Positions 35,676-44,150 of a stretch of 64,000 bases of DNA are shown piece after piece. A model generated the notes under the pieces. The model worked only from the letters and a program-made list of their open reading frames with translations. It was not told where the DNA came from and searched no databases. A program made the translations under genes and the position numbers. Every line of letters begins with the position of its first letter. The stretch's first letter is position 1. Origin of the DNA: Tildeniella nuda ZEHNDER 1965/U140 (GTDB taxonomy: Bacteria; Cyanobacteriota; Cyanobacteriia; Leptolyngbyales; Leptolyngbyaceae); NCBI GenBank assembly GCA_019358895.1, contig JAHHIG010000003.1:310001-374000 (forward strand), in the 5' to 3' direction.

Positions 35676-35954
35676 TCACTGCCAAGGCAACCGAAAGGTT
35701 TGAGGCGGTGAGATCGACACATCCACCGACTGGATGTCGGGCACGATCGACTGCGACAGCAACTGCTGCAGCGCCGGACTCAAGCTTACTCCCAGTTTGA
35801 GCTTCAGGAAGTCATTCGTGGCCAGCTCGTCCAGCGTTTGATACGTCAATTGATACTCCAAAATTGAGATGACTTCCTCCAGCCACTCATCCGGTAATTG
35901 ACCTCTCAAATCGCGTCGAATCTGAACAATGGCAGGGTTAGTGTTGGCGAACAT
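35676..35954 (-). CDS. Small hypothetical plasmid protein
   Basis: About 92 residues from the ATG at 35954; an upstream in-frame start exists, but its leader would be encoded by the repeat-rich sequence and is unlikely to be protein. The product is helical (IVQIRRDLRGQLPDEWLEEVISIL). It is the last gene of a minus-strand run that begins at 40317. The family is not recognised. Confidence 0.5.
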   Translation of the reverse strand: MFANTNPAIVQIRRDLRGQLPDEWLEEVISILEYQLTYQTLDELATNDFLKLKLGVSLSPALQQLLSQSIVPDIQSVDVSISPPQTFRLPWQ

Positions 35955-36027
35955 AGGGCTCCTTAAACAGTGATGTGTCGCAGCGCGAAGCGGTGATGTA
36001 TGAGCGATGTGAATGCTGCTGTCTGGG

Positions 36028-36060
36028 GTGATGTGTGACCGCTGTGACATCACACATCAC
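36028..36060. promoter_or_regulatory. Inverted repeat with flanking GTGATGT words
   Basis: GTGATGTGTGA and its exact complement, 11-base arms 11 bases apart. Further GTGATGT-like words lie at about 35969, 35992 and 36005. It sits between the ATPase gene and the small gene at 35676-35954, so it could be an operator, a nicking/transfer site or a partition-like element. Confidence 0.5.
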
Positions 36061-36081
36061 CCGATGTAGACCCTGCTGCGT

Positions 36082-37620
36082 CTAGGTTTCAGACCAGCGC
36101 ACCCATTCCGCCTTAGAGTTGAGGGGTGAGAAGGTTTCGATCAGGTGCAACGCCATTAATTCCAGCAGCAACGCCTGCACCTGCTCCCCGTTTAAGCCTT
36201 GATTGCGACCCCAATTTTGCCGCACGTCCCGCACGGCGATCGACCCTTTCTTGCGGAGATACAGTGCGAGGCTTTTGAGCTGACCAGCAGGCAGCGCCTC
36301 CACTTGACTGGGCGTTTCCTGGGGTTCTAGTTGTGGTGCGTCTGCCTGCCAGCAGTCCTGTAGCCAACTGTTTACCTGAGCGCGAAAATCAAACGGTGTC
36401 GCTTGTGGCGGTGGGGGCATGGGTGGCTGATGGGTCTGACTGGGCGGTGATGACCAGAGGGTAAAGTCGGTAATCTTGCGCTCAATCTGCGGTAGTTCCA
36501 CTGGCAGCCATTCCGCGTGTCCAGGCAGCTTCAATTTGCCTTTGCCACTGGAGACTGGTTTACGAGTGGTGGGGTGAATGGTGGGAATGAGTTCCAGTTC
36601 CAGTAACGCCGCATCTCGTAAGCGGGCAATCCCTTTCGCATCCCCCAGCGCTGACAACGTTCGATCGTGCGCGACAAACAACGGTGGCATCAGCACTTTG
36701 CGGCTATCACTCATCGCGGACTTGAAGAACTTACTGCCGATGTCACCGGGCAGTCGGTCTGCCCAGTTCGTCATTTCTTCCGACACCACGCTGGTAATAC
36801 GCTGCTGCTGTCGTAACGACTGCTGCCAGTCTTCCTCGGTTAAACCCGAGCGGTTGAACTCCTGGTAGCGACGCTCGATTTCGTCGAGGTACCACTGGAG
36901 GAACGCCGCGATCGCGCCGTAATCCATCCCAGCACCGATATGGCGAATGCCCTTCCACTCGTGGTTGGCGGCGTGCGGGTCCAGCAAAATCACCTGATGC
37001 CCCGCCCGCACTTTCTGCATGACCAGATAACGTGCCGTCCAGCTCTTCCCGGCACCCATGCCACCAAACAACAGCCCTGGATATTCCAGAAAGTTTTGCA
37101 GATAGGCCGTCGGGTCAGCCGTTGCTTCAGACGCGGGAGTGACAGACACGCTTGGCTGTCTAGGCGCGGTGGTTTCTGCTACGGGCTGCGGGGTAGCCTG
37201 CGGCTGTGGCGATGCCGACACGTCCTGATAGTCCGCCTCTTGGACATCTGACAGATAGGGTGCCATCTGGGGGTAGAGTCGTTCGGCAGCCTGCAACTGA
37301 GCCACCTGTTGATAGCCTTCTAACTCAGCCTGATGAGCGATCGCCTGCATCTGACTCTGCTGCCGTAATGTTTGGCGCTCCCACTCTTGGTACTGGCGAC
37401 GATAATCGCGTCGGGTTTGCGTGAGCAGCCAGGCGGACACGCATAGCCCCGTGCCCACCAAGGACAGCGGAATTTTGCGATAGGCCGCTTGATAGGTGAG
37501 CTGTGTGCCCAGGAAGCGCACCGTCTCGGGTTGATGCAGGTAGCCACTGACCGCGAGTGCTGTGCTGGTCATGCCAGCGGCTAAGAGGCCAACAATCTGA
37601 GGCGGATAGGGGTCTTTCAC
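36082..37620 (-). CDS. Membrane-anchored FtsK/TraD-like ATPase
   Basis: A 512-residue protein with two N-terminal hydrophobic segments (about 8-28 and 50-66), a Gln-rich linker, and an ATPase domain with Walker A GGMGAGKS (about 190) and Walker B-like VILLDPH. After it come a proline-rich region and a possible C-terminal winged helix. The architecture resembles plasmid coupling or pumping ATPases. The start overlaps the preceding membrane gene by 4 bases. No relaxase is visible, so conjugation is unproven; a role in plasmid maintenance is equally likely. Confidence 0.7.
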   Translation of the reverse strand: MKDPYPPQIVGLLAAGMTSTALAVSGYLHQPETVRFLGTQLTYQAAYRKIPLSLVGTGLCVSAWLLTQTRRDYRRQYQEWERQTLRQQSQMQAIAHQAELEGYQQVAQLQAAERLYPQMAPYLSDVQEADYQDVSASPQPQATPQPVAETTAPRQPSVSVTPASEATADPTAYLQNFLEYPGLLFGGMGAGKSWTARYLVMQKVRAGHQVILLDPHAANHEWKGIRHIGAGMDYGAIAAFLQWYLDEIERRYQEFNRSGLTEEDWQQSLRQQQRITSVVSEEMTNWADRLPGDIGSKFFKSAMSDSRKVLMPPLFVAHDRTLSALGDAKGIARLRDAALLELELIPTIHPTTRKPVSSGKGKLKLPGHAEWLPVELPQIERKITDFTLWSSPPSQTHQPPMPPPPQATPFDFRAQVNSWLQDCWQADAPQLEPQETPSQVEALPAGQLKSLALYLRKKGSIAVRDVRQNWGRNQGLNGEQVQALLLELMALHLIETFSPLNSKAEWVRWSET

Positions 37621-37994
37621 CGTAAAACCTCCTGCACCTGTTGCTGCACTTGCTGTTGCACCTGTTGGCTAGTGTGGGCAAGCTGGTCAAACCAACCCGT
37701 GAAGATGGCGACGACCAGGGCGATCGCCAGGGAGAGTAACCAGGCACTGCGAGACAGATAGGCAGGCAGCGCCAGGGAGAGGAGGCAGGCGATCGCGCCA
37801 ATCCAGTAGAACGGCAGCAGTGCCGTCAGCCACCGGGCAAGCAAGGTGACGGTAATGCCCAGTGCAAACAGCCCCATGAAGCGGCTGATGCCTTCCAGGG
37901 CGTAATCGACGCGATCCGGTTCGGGCGTTGCCTCTGGCTCGTAGTAGCCATCGGACGGTGGCAACATCAGGGGTGAATCGTAGGGGTCAAACAT
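37617..37994 (-). CDS. Small polytopic membrane protein
   Basis: A 125-residue protein with an acidic Pro-rich N-terminus and about three transmembrane segments (roughly 38-60, 64-80, 85-100), ending in a Gln/Val repeat (QQVQQQVQQQVQ). It overlaps the ATPase start by 4 bases, so translation is coupled and the two may form a membrane complex. Confidence 0.65.
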   Translation of the reverse strand: MFDPYDSPLMLPPSDGYYEPEATPEPDRVDYALEGISRFMGLFALGITVTLLARWLTALLPFYWIGAIACLLSLALPAYLSRSAWLLSLAIALVVAIFTGWFDQLAHTSQQVQQQVQQQVQEVLR

Positions 37995-38002
37995 GGCTTA
38001 CC

Positions 38003-38656
38003 TCACACTCGAAAGAAGTCTTTGACACCGTGCCAGAAGCCTTTTCCCGGCTTGCCAGCGGTGCCATAGGTCAGCAGTTCTTTACGAGTCTCGGCCTGTC
38101 GCCGCAACGCCTCCTGCACTTGGAGCTGTCGCTGCGCTTGAGGGACTTTCTCACCGATCGCTTTGGCACGGTTTTGATGCCGCAGGTGAATCAGTTTGAT
38201 GGCGCTCTGGAAGTCCAGGCGGTTCAGGTCATACTCCGAGCGATATTCCGCTTCCAGCTTCTGCATCCCGTGTCCGGCTTTCTGATTCAGCAGTTGCAAA
38301 TGTTTGTCGTAGCCTTTGGAGAGCAGCCATGCATCTAAGAGGCTCTTATCGATTTGCTTGGAGCCTTTTTCGACTTGCTTCAAGACACGCTGGACAAACT
38401 GTTCGTACTCAACCTGCCCTTCGATCAGCGTGGTGAAGTGCTTTTCCAGAATCGGCAGGATTTCCTTGAGTCGGGTCATGGCGGTGGCGCGATCCGCAAA
38501 CAGGGCGAGTTCGTTATCGCTCATCTGCGGCAGTCGCGCCAGATCGATACCAAAATAGCGGGTGGCGCGTTCAGTGAGTGCGCCTGCATGAGGCAGGAGA
38601 TGGGACTGGATGCCCTTGGGGCTGCTGCTGTAGCCCTTAGCTTTGGGCGCTGACAT
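38003..38656 (-). CDS. Helical hypothetical protein of the membrane/ATPase module
   Basis: A 217-residue protein from the ATG at 38656, whose first base overlaps the stop of the preceding gene (TAATG). It is helical and coiled-coil-rich (EILPILEKHFTTLIEGQVEY and later blocks), with no membrane segment. The membrane protein gene follows by 8 bases. Conserved operon position is the only hint of function. Confidence 0.6.
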   Translation of the reverse strand: MSAPKAKGYSSSPKGIQSHLLPHAGALTERATRYFGIDLARLPQMSDNELALFADRATAMTRLKEILPILEKHFTTLIEGQVEYEQFVQRVLKQVEKGSKQIDKSLLDAWLLSKGYDKHLQLLNQKAGHGMQKLEAEYRSEYDLNRLDFQSAIKLIHLRHQNRAKAIGEKVPQAQRQLQVQEALRRQAETRKELLTYGTAGKPGKGFWHGVKDFFRV

Positions 38657-39033
38657 TAGTTGCACTCCTTGGTTTCAGAGGACCAGAACAGGAAACTGCT
38701 GCGCTGGGTGTCGCAGAGGGGCGAACGGGGGACGAGGACGACGCGCTGACCAGCCGCACCAGCGAAAAAGCCGAGCAAGTAGCCGCCTAAGACAAACCCC
38801 AGCACCACTGCCACACCGAGCAGCAGGGTGTTGAGGGGTTCACGGTACGTGGTCACACGCTCAGAAGTAGTGGGCGTTTGTGCTTGAGCGAGAGCAGTTT
38901 CCAAGGGGGTAAAGGTGGTGCTGCCGTCCGGCTGCTGTTGCACTAGATAGGGCGTGCCTGCCTGGTCTGCCCAGACAGCCAGCTTTGCAGGTGTAGCTTG
39001 AGCGGCTGTCGGTAGCGCTTTAGGGTTGGGCAT
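38656..39033 (-). CDS. Small single-TM protein of the same module
   Basis: A 125-residue protein from the ATG at 39033; the longer in-frame extension upstream would overlap the SH3-like gene fully and has a Cys/Trp-rich sequence typical of a wrong frame. A hydrophobic segment (about 70-92, LLLGVAVVLGFVLGGYLLGFF) is followed by a short tail. Its start overlaps the upstream gene by 14 bases. Confidence 0.6.
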   Translation of the reverse strand: MPNPKALPTAAQATPAKLAVWADQAGTPYLVQQQPDGSTTFTPLETALAQAQTPTTSERVTTYREPLNTLLLGVAVVLGFVLGGYLLGFFAGAAGQRVVLVPRSPLCDTQRSSFLFWSSETKECN

Positions 39034-39580
39034 GGTTTGAGACTCCAAGGAAAGTGCTCGCCAGCCAGCCCGTCTGACCCCGCCACCGCACAGGCACCCA
39101 CACCACGCCGTCTTGCTGCACATGGCGTTCGGACGGCAGTTCCACCAGGTCACCGTGCATGAGTACGCCTAAGACGGGACTCTGCAAGCTGGGTGCGGCG
39201 CGGAAGTTGGCGGCCATGCCAGGGCTCTGGATATGGGCGATCGGGAAGGTGGCAAAGTCAGGCGGGGTGCCTGGTGGGGCATTGGTTACAGCCGCTGTGG
39301 GCGGTGTAGCAGAGATTTCTGGCTGTGGTGTGGTAGCATCTGGCGATGCTAGTGACGGGGTCGGCAGCGGCGAGACAGAGGGTGTAGCGGTGGAACTGGT
39401 TGCTGCGGTTATGGCTGGTTGCTGCTGCTGCTGCGAGAAACCGAAGCCGAACATAAGCAGCGGAACGGCCAGCAAGCCCAACGCGATCGGTAAACCCCAG
39501 CTCCGAGAAGCTGGCGGCTGAGGTGGTGGCACTGGATTGAGGGTGAAAAACTGCCCGTCACCGGGCACAGGTTTTGTCAT
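39020..39580 (-). CDS. Membrane-anchored SH3b-domain protein
   Basis: A 186-residue protein: a short cytoplasmic N-terminus, one transmembrane segment (about 28-46), a long Pro/Thr/Ser/Ala linker, and a C-terminal bacterial SH3 domain (NFRAAPSLQSPVLGVLMHGD then VPVRWRGQTGWL). SH3b domains often bind cell wall, suggesting the module spans the envelope. Confidence 0.72.
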   Translation of the reverse strand: MTKPVPGDGQFFTLNPVPPPQPPASRSWGLPIALGLLAVPLLMFGFGFSQQQQQPAITAATSSTATPSVSPLPTPSLASPDATTPQPEISATPPTAAVTNAPPGTPPDFATFPIAHIQSPGMAANFRAAPSLQSPVLGVLMHGDLVELPSERHVQQDGVVWVPVRWRGQTGWLASTFLGVSNHAQP

Positions 39581-39628
39581 GATGGGAGTTACTCCTAATT
39601 GGAAGGTTGGGAGTCCAGAGCCAGCGGT

Positions 39629-39727
39629 TTACTTTGGACGGTGAGCGCTGGCTTCTGTTGGTAATGGCACCGGGTCAGCTGTCGGCGTGTCGGCTCGCAA
39701 GAGCGCCCAGGCGAGCACCATGAGCAT
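39629..39727 (-). CDS. Possible 32-residue membrane peptide
   Basis: A short frame from the ATG at 39727 (or 39721) to a stop at 39629 sits in the 167-base gap between two genes of the operon. The frame is open upstream and reads LTRLLLSIMLMVLAWALL, a transmembrane-like stretch, before a Pro/Thr-rich end. No strong ribosome site. Confidence 0.35.
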   Translation of the reverse strand: MLMVLAWALLRADTPTADPVPLPTEASAHRPK

Positions 39728-39747
39728 GATTGATAGCAGCAGGCGCG

Positions 39748-40317
39748 TCAGGCGTCCGCTGGAGGCTTTCCCAGATTTTGCAGGGTGGTGAGTGATTGCT
39801 GTAAGCCTTGCGTCTCCTGGCTTTGCGCTGTCGCCAACATCGCGGTCCGTTCGCGGTAAAGACGCGCTTCCAGCTTGAATTCGGTAGCTTTCTCGGCGAT
39901 CGCGGCTTTCGCCTGCTGGGTTTGTTGCAACTTCTGCTCGCGCACTCGAATATCGCGTTGCATCTCTGCGGTCAGCACATCAGCAGTTTGCAAGAATTGA
40001 GCCGCGATCGCTAAAGGGTCATCAAAGGCAATGACTTCGCTTTGTCGAAGTGATTCCAGACTGTAGGTCTGCGGCATCTCTGGCTGAGAGAGGATAATTT
40101 GGTGATTGCCAACCTCGATGGTGACTGCCTGTTGTTCTGCCGACTCTAGCTCTACGGCTGGTGGTTCAGTCACCACATCAAACTCATGCAGCAGCCGATC
40201 ACAGGCTTCAGGTGTCAGCCCATCGCCAGTATCGATACTCAACTCTTGGCAGCGACGATAAACGCTGGACTTAGGCAAGTCGTGGTCACGGCAAAACTTG
40301 GTCAGTGATGTCTTCAT
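39748..40317 (-). CDS. HTH-like and coiled-coil protein, first gene of the minus-strand module
   Basis: A 189-residue protein from the ATG at 40317, chosen for its ribosome site (GAGGGAAAG). The N-terminal 45 residues resemble a small helix-turn-helix (TKFCRDHDLPKSSVYRRCQ), and the rest is helical with a long coiled coil (about 125-180). It opens the run of minus-strand genes to 35676 and lies opposite a divergent RHH gene. It may regulate the module. Confidence 0.55.
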   Translation of the reverse strand: MKTSLTKFCRDHDLPKSSVYRRCQELSIDTGDGLTPEACDRLLHEFDVVTEPPAVELESAEQQAVTIEVGNHQIILSQPEMPQTYSLESLRQSEVIAFDDPLAIAAQFLQTADVLTAEMQRDIRVREQKLQQTQQAKAAIAEKATEFKLEARLYRERTAMLATAQSQETQGLQQSLTTLQNLGKPPADA

Positions 40318-40445
40318 GCTTTCCCTCAAAGGCTTATTAGAACGGGGTGGAACAACTAGGAACAGCTAGGAACACGATTGCTTCGTTTCGTGCGTGTTTC
40401 AGTCCAGTTCCCATCACGTTCCACTTACTTCTCATTCAAAAGTAG

Positions 40446-40473
40446 CATATGGTTGCAAATATACAACCATATG
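40446..40473. promoter_or_regulatory. Operator-like inverted repeat
   Basis: CATATGGTTG and CAACCATATG, perfect ten-base arms 8 bases apart, lie in the divergent promoter region between the HTH gene (minus) and the RHH gene (plus). It is the obvious binding site for the RHH protein encoded 56 bases downstream. Confidence 0.65.
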
Positions 40474-40528
40474 GTAAAGTTTGCTTGATCTAGGCAGAAT
40501 GGGACTACCATCTAGGGGAAAATAGGGT

Positions 40529-40702
40529 ATGAACAGCAGAGTGGCTAAGAAAGTCTTTGCAAGCGTGAGTGACCAGCTCGCTGAAAAGCTAGAGAAACGG
40601 TCAGAGATCGAAGGGCGATCGCTGTCGAATCTGATTAGCTATCTCCTTGAAAGGGAGATGGAAGACTGGCAGGTACCGCAAACGAAACAACAGGCTAAGT
40701 AA
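40529..40702 (+). CDS. CopG-like ribbon-helix-helix regulator (57 aa)
   Basis: A 57-residue protein with the RHH fold: a basic strand (RVAKKVFASVSDQLAEKLE) and the second helix (RSLSNLISYLLEREMEDW). The start has an AGGGG ribosome site. It lies downstream of the 40446 palindrome and 11 bases before the Uma2 gene. Small RHH proteins control plasmid copy number or autoregulate toxin-type operons; with a palindrome directly upstream, autoregulation is likely. Confidence 0.75.
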   Translation: MNSRVAKKVFASVSDQLAEKLEKRSEIEGRSLSNLISYLLEREMEDWQVPQTKQQAK

Positions 40703-40713
40703 GGGCGATTTCC

Positions 40714-41295
40714 ATGACACAGGTACTCTCAAAAACCAGTGCCCCGCGCCTCGTGCAGCACGATCGCTCATGGGAACAGTTCAAGCACATTCAAAAGGGC
40801 TTTGAAGGTTCCCCAGGTGTCAGGCTGTTCTACTACGAAGGGACGATCGAAATTCTCATGCCAGGTCTCGACCACGAATTTTTCAAGTCAGTGATTGGGA
40901 TGCTACTGGAGCTGTTTTTTTTAGCCAAGGAGATTGAGTTTGCCCCCACTGGCTCTGTGACCCAGGAGCGCGAAAATGTCGTCTCAGCGCAGGCGGACGA
41001 GTCGTATTGCATCGGACAGCCGAAAACGCCGCCCGACCTCTCGATCGAAGTCATCTTTACCAGTGGCAGCGCCACGAAGCTGCAACGGTATCAAGCACTA
41101 GGAGTACCTGAAGTCTGGTTTTGGGAAGATGGAGTGTTTAGCCTTTATCACCTGCGAGAGCACGGCTACGAGCGCCTTGAGCGCAGTGCTATACCAGCAC
41201 TGGCTACCCTCGACTTGGCTCACCTCTCACGTTGCGTCTTGCTGGCTGAGACCTCCAGGCTGGAAGCGGCTAGAGCGTTTCGCCAAGGCCTTTAG
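40714..41295 (+). CDS. Uma2-family PD-(D/E)XK endonuclease
   Basis: A 193-residue protein. The Uma2 core is present: an N-terminal helical part with FYYEGTIEILMPG, the PPDLSIEVIF catalytic strand with Asp and Glu, and a Lys in the helix TKLQRYQALGVPEVWFWEDG. The family is very numerous in cyanobacteria and of largely unknown role. It follows the RHH gene by 11 bases, so that regulator may control it. Confidence 0.8.
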   Translation: MTQVLSKTSAPRLVQHDRSWEQFKHIQKGFEGSPGVRLFYYEGTIEILMPGLDHEFFKSVIGMLLELFFLAKEIEFAPTGSVTQERENVVSAQADESYCIGQPKTPPDLSIEVIFTSGSATKLQRYQALGVPEVWFWEDGVFSLYHLREHGYERLERSAIPALATLDLAHLSRCVLLAETSRLEAARAFRQGL

Positions 41296-41827
41296 GAGCG
41301 AGCGCTGTTCACCAATGGCAAGCAGCGGTCACGGAGTCGAGACGAGTAGCGTCCGACCAGCAACTGGTGCTAGAAGGCATACCGACGGAGCCGCACCAGC
41401 AGTTTTGGGAAAACTGTGCCAGTGAACAGGATTTGCGGTTAGATCATTGATACTCACCCCAGCAAAGCTCCCACAACAGCGCGAGCCGCAGGTGAATAAC
41501 AAGTTTCCACGTTTGAAGTGAGAGGAGTGTCCAGCATGTTCTAAGCAGAGCTAGAAGCCAAAAACCCCCACTGCCGCGAAACAGAAGGGGTTAGAAGGCT
41601 TGTTATTCAATTGAAGGATAGGAGCAGGGACGCTAACTGATGCTTTAGAGGGGCAGGTTGTTAGGTCACCCAGCTTTGCTATGCCAATTTTAGTGGCAAT
41701 TTGTCAAAAGGTGCAACCGCATTGACAAATTGCTCTAGTTTTTGCATGGCTTCCTATCCGCTGTTGTTCCAGCCATAGGGAGTTGCATTGTGCATCGAAT
41801 TTTTTATGTTTCTAGGGAGGGCAGCCC
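41296..41827. other. Region upstream of the replication gene
   Basis: About 530 bases with no gene. It contains the dyad at 41696-41733 just before the replication gene. It is the best candidate in this block for an origin, though I see no iteron array or DnaA box cluster. Confidence 0.4.
41696..41733. promoter_or_regulatory. 12-base inverted repeat upstream of the replication gene
   Basis: GCAATTTGTCAA and TTGACAAATTGC, perfect arms 14 bases apart, about 95 bases before the replication protein start. Likely a binding site for that protein (autoregulation or initiation). Confidence 0.6.
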
Positions 41828-44026
41828 ATGCAGTTAGCCCCCTCCCGTGCCTTTCAAGCTGTGCTGGAAGCCGACGATCCCTTCCTCGCGCTCTGGCCAC
41901 ACCGCTTTGATTTCCTTTACGCCGAGCATCCAGACCCTGAGGATCGCCCGGATTGGAAGACCGAAAGCCGTCATCCCTTGAGCGATCGCCTGCTGCAAGA
42001 AGGCGCTTACTTATATGGCGTCCGGTTCGGCAAACAGACCCACTACCTGATGCTCGACATCGATCACGGTAGTCTCTACCATCCCCACCGTGATCGCTTC
42101 GCCATCCCCCGTCTGCTGGCCGCACTAGAGCCGTTAGGTTTGGTCGAAACCGTTGCTGTCACCAGCAGCTACCGGGGCGGTCTCCACCTGTACCTGCCCT
42201 TCCAGACGGCGCAAGAGACATGGGCTATCGCCCAGACAGTCGCGACCTTGCTAGCAAACGCTGGTTTCAAACTGAAACCGGGACAGCTCGAACTGTTCCC
42301 TAACCCCAAACCCTTTAGCGAAGCGCCCAGCCTCTACGCCGCTCACCGGCTCCCCCTGCAAGCAGGCTCCTACCTACTCAACAGCGACTGGCAGCCCATT
42401 TATGGCGAACAAACCACCTTCGTGCAGCGCTGGCAGTTTGCCCAGCAGCGCAACACCATCGACCCACGCACCCTCAAACGGGTCTTGCAACAGGCCAAGC
42501 GCCAACGGTACAAACTCTCTGGCAAAGCCGAGAAATTCCTCCACGACCTGACTACCGAAGTCTTAACCGGGTGGACCGACGCCGGACAGACCAACTACCT
42601 GCTGGGACGGATCGCCATGCGGGAATACATTTTCGGTCACGTCCAGCGCGGCTCCGAGCCCCTCACCGGCGAAGCCTTAGTCGATGCCATCTGTGAAGTG
42701 GCGCGAGCGCTCCCTGGCTTTGAGACGTATTGCAGCCATCAGGCAGACCTGGAACAGCGCGCTATCCTTTATGCTCGCTCCATCCAAACCAGCCGCTACT
42801 ACCCCTTCGGCTCCAAGCACCGGGCCAAGACAGCACCTACACCAGAAGCTGTCAGCGCACCCACTCCACCGAACCAGAATCAACAGAAGTCGCAGGCTGC
42901 CCGCGATCGCATCTGTCAGGCAGTCACCGACCTACTAACCAAGCACGCCTTACCGACAGCAGTCACAGCCCGCAAACAGGCCATCCGAGCCTATGGCATC
43001 GGGAACCCTACCCTCGATAAATACAAAGCACTCTGGCACCCCAACCATCTCAAAGCCTTACCAGTCGGGCAAGACCACACCCTGGAGCAAACACTGACCG
43101 TTCCAGATGACCTCAAAGCCTTACCAGTCGGGCAAGACCACACCCTGGAGAACAATAAGCTTGTGCCCATTCCCGCCGCCCTTTCTGGGCAGGCGGATGG
43201 GTCTTCAGTTGTTGGGGGGTCTGGGGGGTTTTCCACAGTGCCTGTAACTGAGCTGACACCCGTACAGGCTATGAGGGCTGAACAGCACCTGGCGAAGATG
43301 CAAGTATGGTTAGAGAGTGGTGACCCGATTCTGGTGGTAGAAGCGCAGCAGTACTTTGCTGCTCAGGTTCCGAACGAGCAGGGTTGTCTGAGTCGGGGGG
43401 AGGCAGTGGAGCCGGAGCAGCTTGTGAGTGGTCCGATGTCAGGAGTAACAATGCCAGGTGGGTTTGGACGATCGCAACCGCAGTCGTACCGAGGAGTGAA
43501 GACCGCGTTGCAAGCGGTGCCGCAACCGTATGTGGTGCCGCAACAGCCAGTTCAGGAGCCTGAAGCAAACCTGACGATGCAAGCGGAAGTCGAAGCGTTC
43601 TTTGCTCAGTACCATCAAGAGCAGCCAGAGTCGCTCGCCCTGGCGTGGTCGGCTGGAGTGTACAACCCGTTGGCAGGCATGGAGTCTACCCATGCGCGTG
43701 CTCTCACTGTGGCAGAGACAGACTGGCTGGGTTTAGCGAGGCTGGTGGGCTGGTTGTTGTTGGAGGACGAACTGGATGCTATCTACTTCACGGCACCACC
43801 ACGGGACTTTGCGCTGGAGCAGGCAGACTGGTATGTGCGAGCGGACGTGACGACGTTTCTGGAGGAGCCGGAGCGGTTGAGTCAGGTGGTGCAACAGTAC
43901 CCAATTTCTGAAGCGAGCCTGCGAGCAGCGATCGCCGAAAAGGTAGCAGCGTTGGAGTGGACACCGGAGCAACTGGAGCAGCTCATTCAGGCGTTGTTTG
44001 CACAGCCAGGCAGTGCTTTGGAGTGA
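41828..44026 (+). CDS. Plasmid replication protein with AEP (primase-like) domain
   Basis: A 732-residue protein. The N-terminal third carries primase-superfamily motifs: LMLDID with Asp77 and Asp79, and RGGLHLYLPF with His120, as in the hhhDhD and sxH motifs of archaeo-eukaryotic primases. A helical region (about 215-330) and Pro/Gln-rich linkers follow, then a C-terminal helical domain (about 590-732). The start has a GGGAGGG site. AEP-type replication proteins initiate some plasmids. A 39-base direct repeat lies in the linker. Sure of the AEP-like domain, less of the initiator role. Confidence 0.72.
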   Translation: MQLAPSRAFQAVLEADDPFLALWPHRFDFLYAEHPDPEDRPDWKTESRHPLSDRLLQEGAYLYGVRFGKQTHYLMLDIDHGSLYHPHRDRFAIPRLLAALEPLGLVETVAVTSSYRGGLHLYLPFQTAQETWAIAQTVATLLANAGFKLKPGQLELFPNPKPFSEAPSLYAAHRLPLQAGSYLLNSDWQPIYGEQTTFVQRWQFAQQRNTIDPRTLKRVLQQAKRQRYKLSGKAEKFLHDLTTEVLTGWTDAGQTNYLLGRIAMREYIFGHVQRGSEPLTGEALVDAICEVARALPGFETYCSHQADLEQRAILYARSIQTSRYYPFGSKHRAKTAPTPEAVSAPTPPNQNQQKSQAARDRICQAVTDLLTKHALPTAVTARKQAIRAYGIGNPTLDKYKALWHPNHLKALPVGQDHTLEQTLTVPDDLKALPVGQDHTLENNKLVPIPAALSGQADGSSVVGGSGGFSTVPVTELTPVQAMRAEQHLAKMQVWLESGDPILVVEAQQYFAAQVPNEQGCLSRGEAVEPEQLVSGPMSGVTMPGGFGRSQPQSYRGVKTALQAVPQPYVVPQQPVQEPEANLTMQAEVEAFFAQYHQEQPESLALAWSAGVYNPLAGMESTHARALTVAETDWLGLARLVGWLLLEDELDAIYFTAPPRDFALEQADWYVRADVTTFLEEPERLSQVVQQYPISEASLRAAIAEKVAALEWTPEQLEQLIQALFAQPGSALE
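43049..43150. repeat. Direct repeat inside the replication gene
   Basis: A 39-base sequence at 43049-43087 recurs exactly at 43112-43150, spacing 63 bases (21 codons, in frame), giving the peptide LKALPVGQDHTLE twice. It lies in a flexible linker. Confidence 0.85.
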
Positions 44027-44150
44027 GGCGGTTGGGCACTCTTGCTGTTTGAGTTGCAGTGCCAGGAAAGCTGAGCCTGACGTTAGTTTCGGGTTGGGTC
44101 AAACTAAGCCGGACGGTCGCCCGCCTGCCTCGTCTGCATCTCAACCCCGT

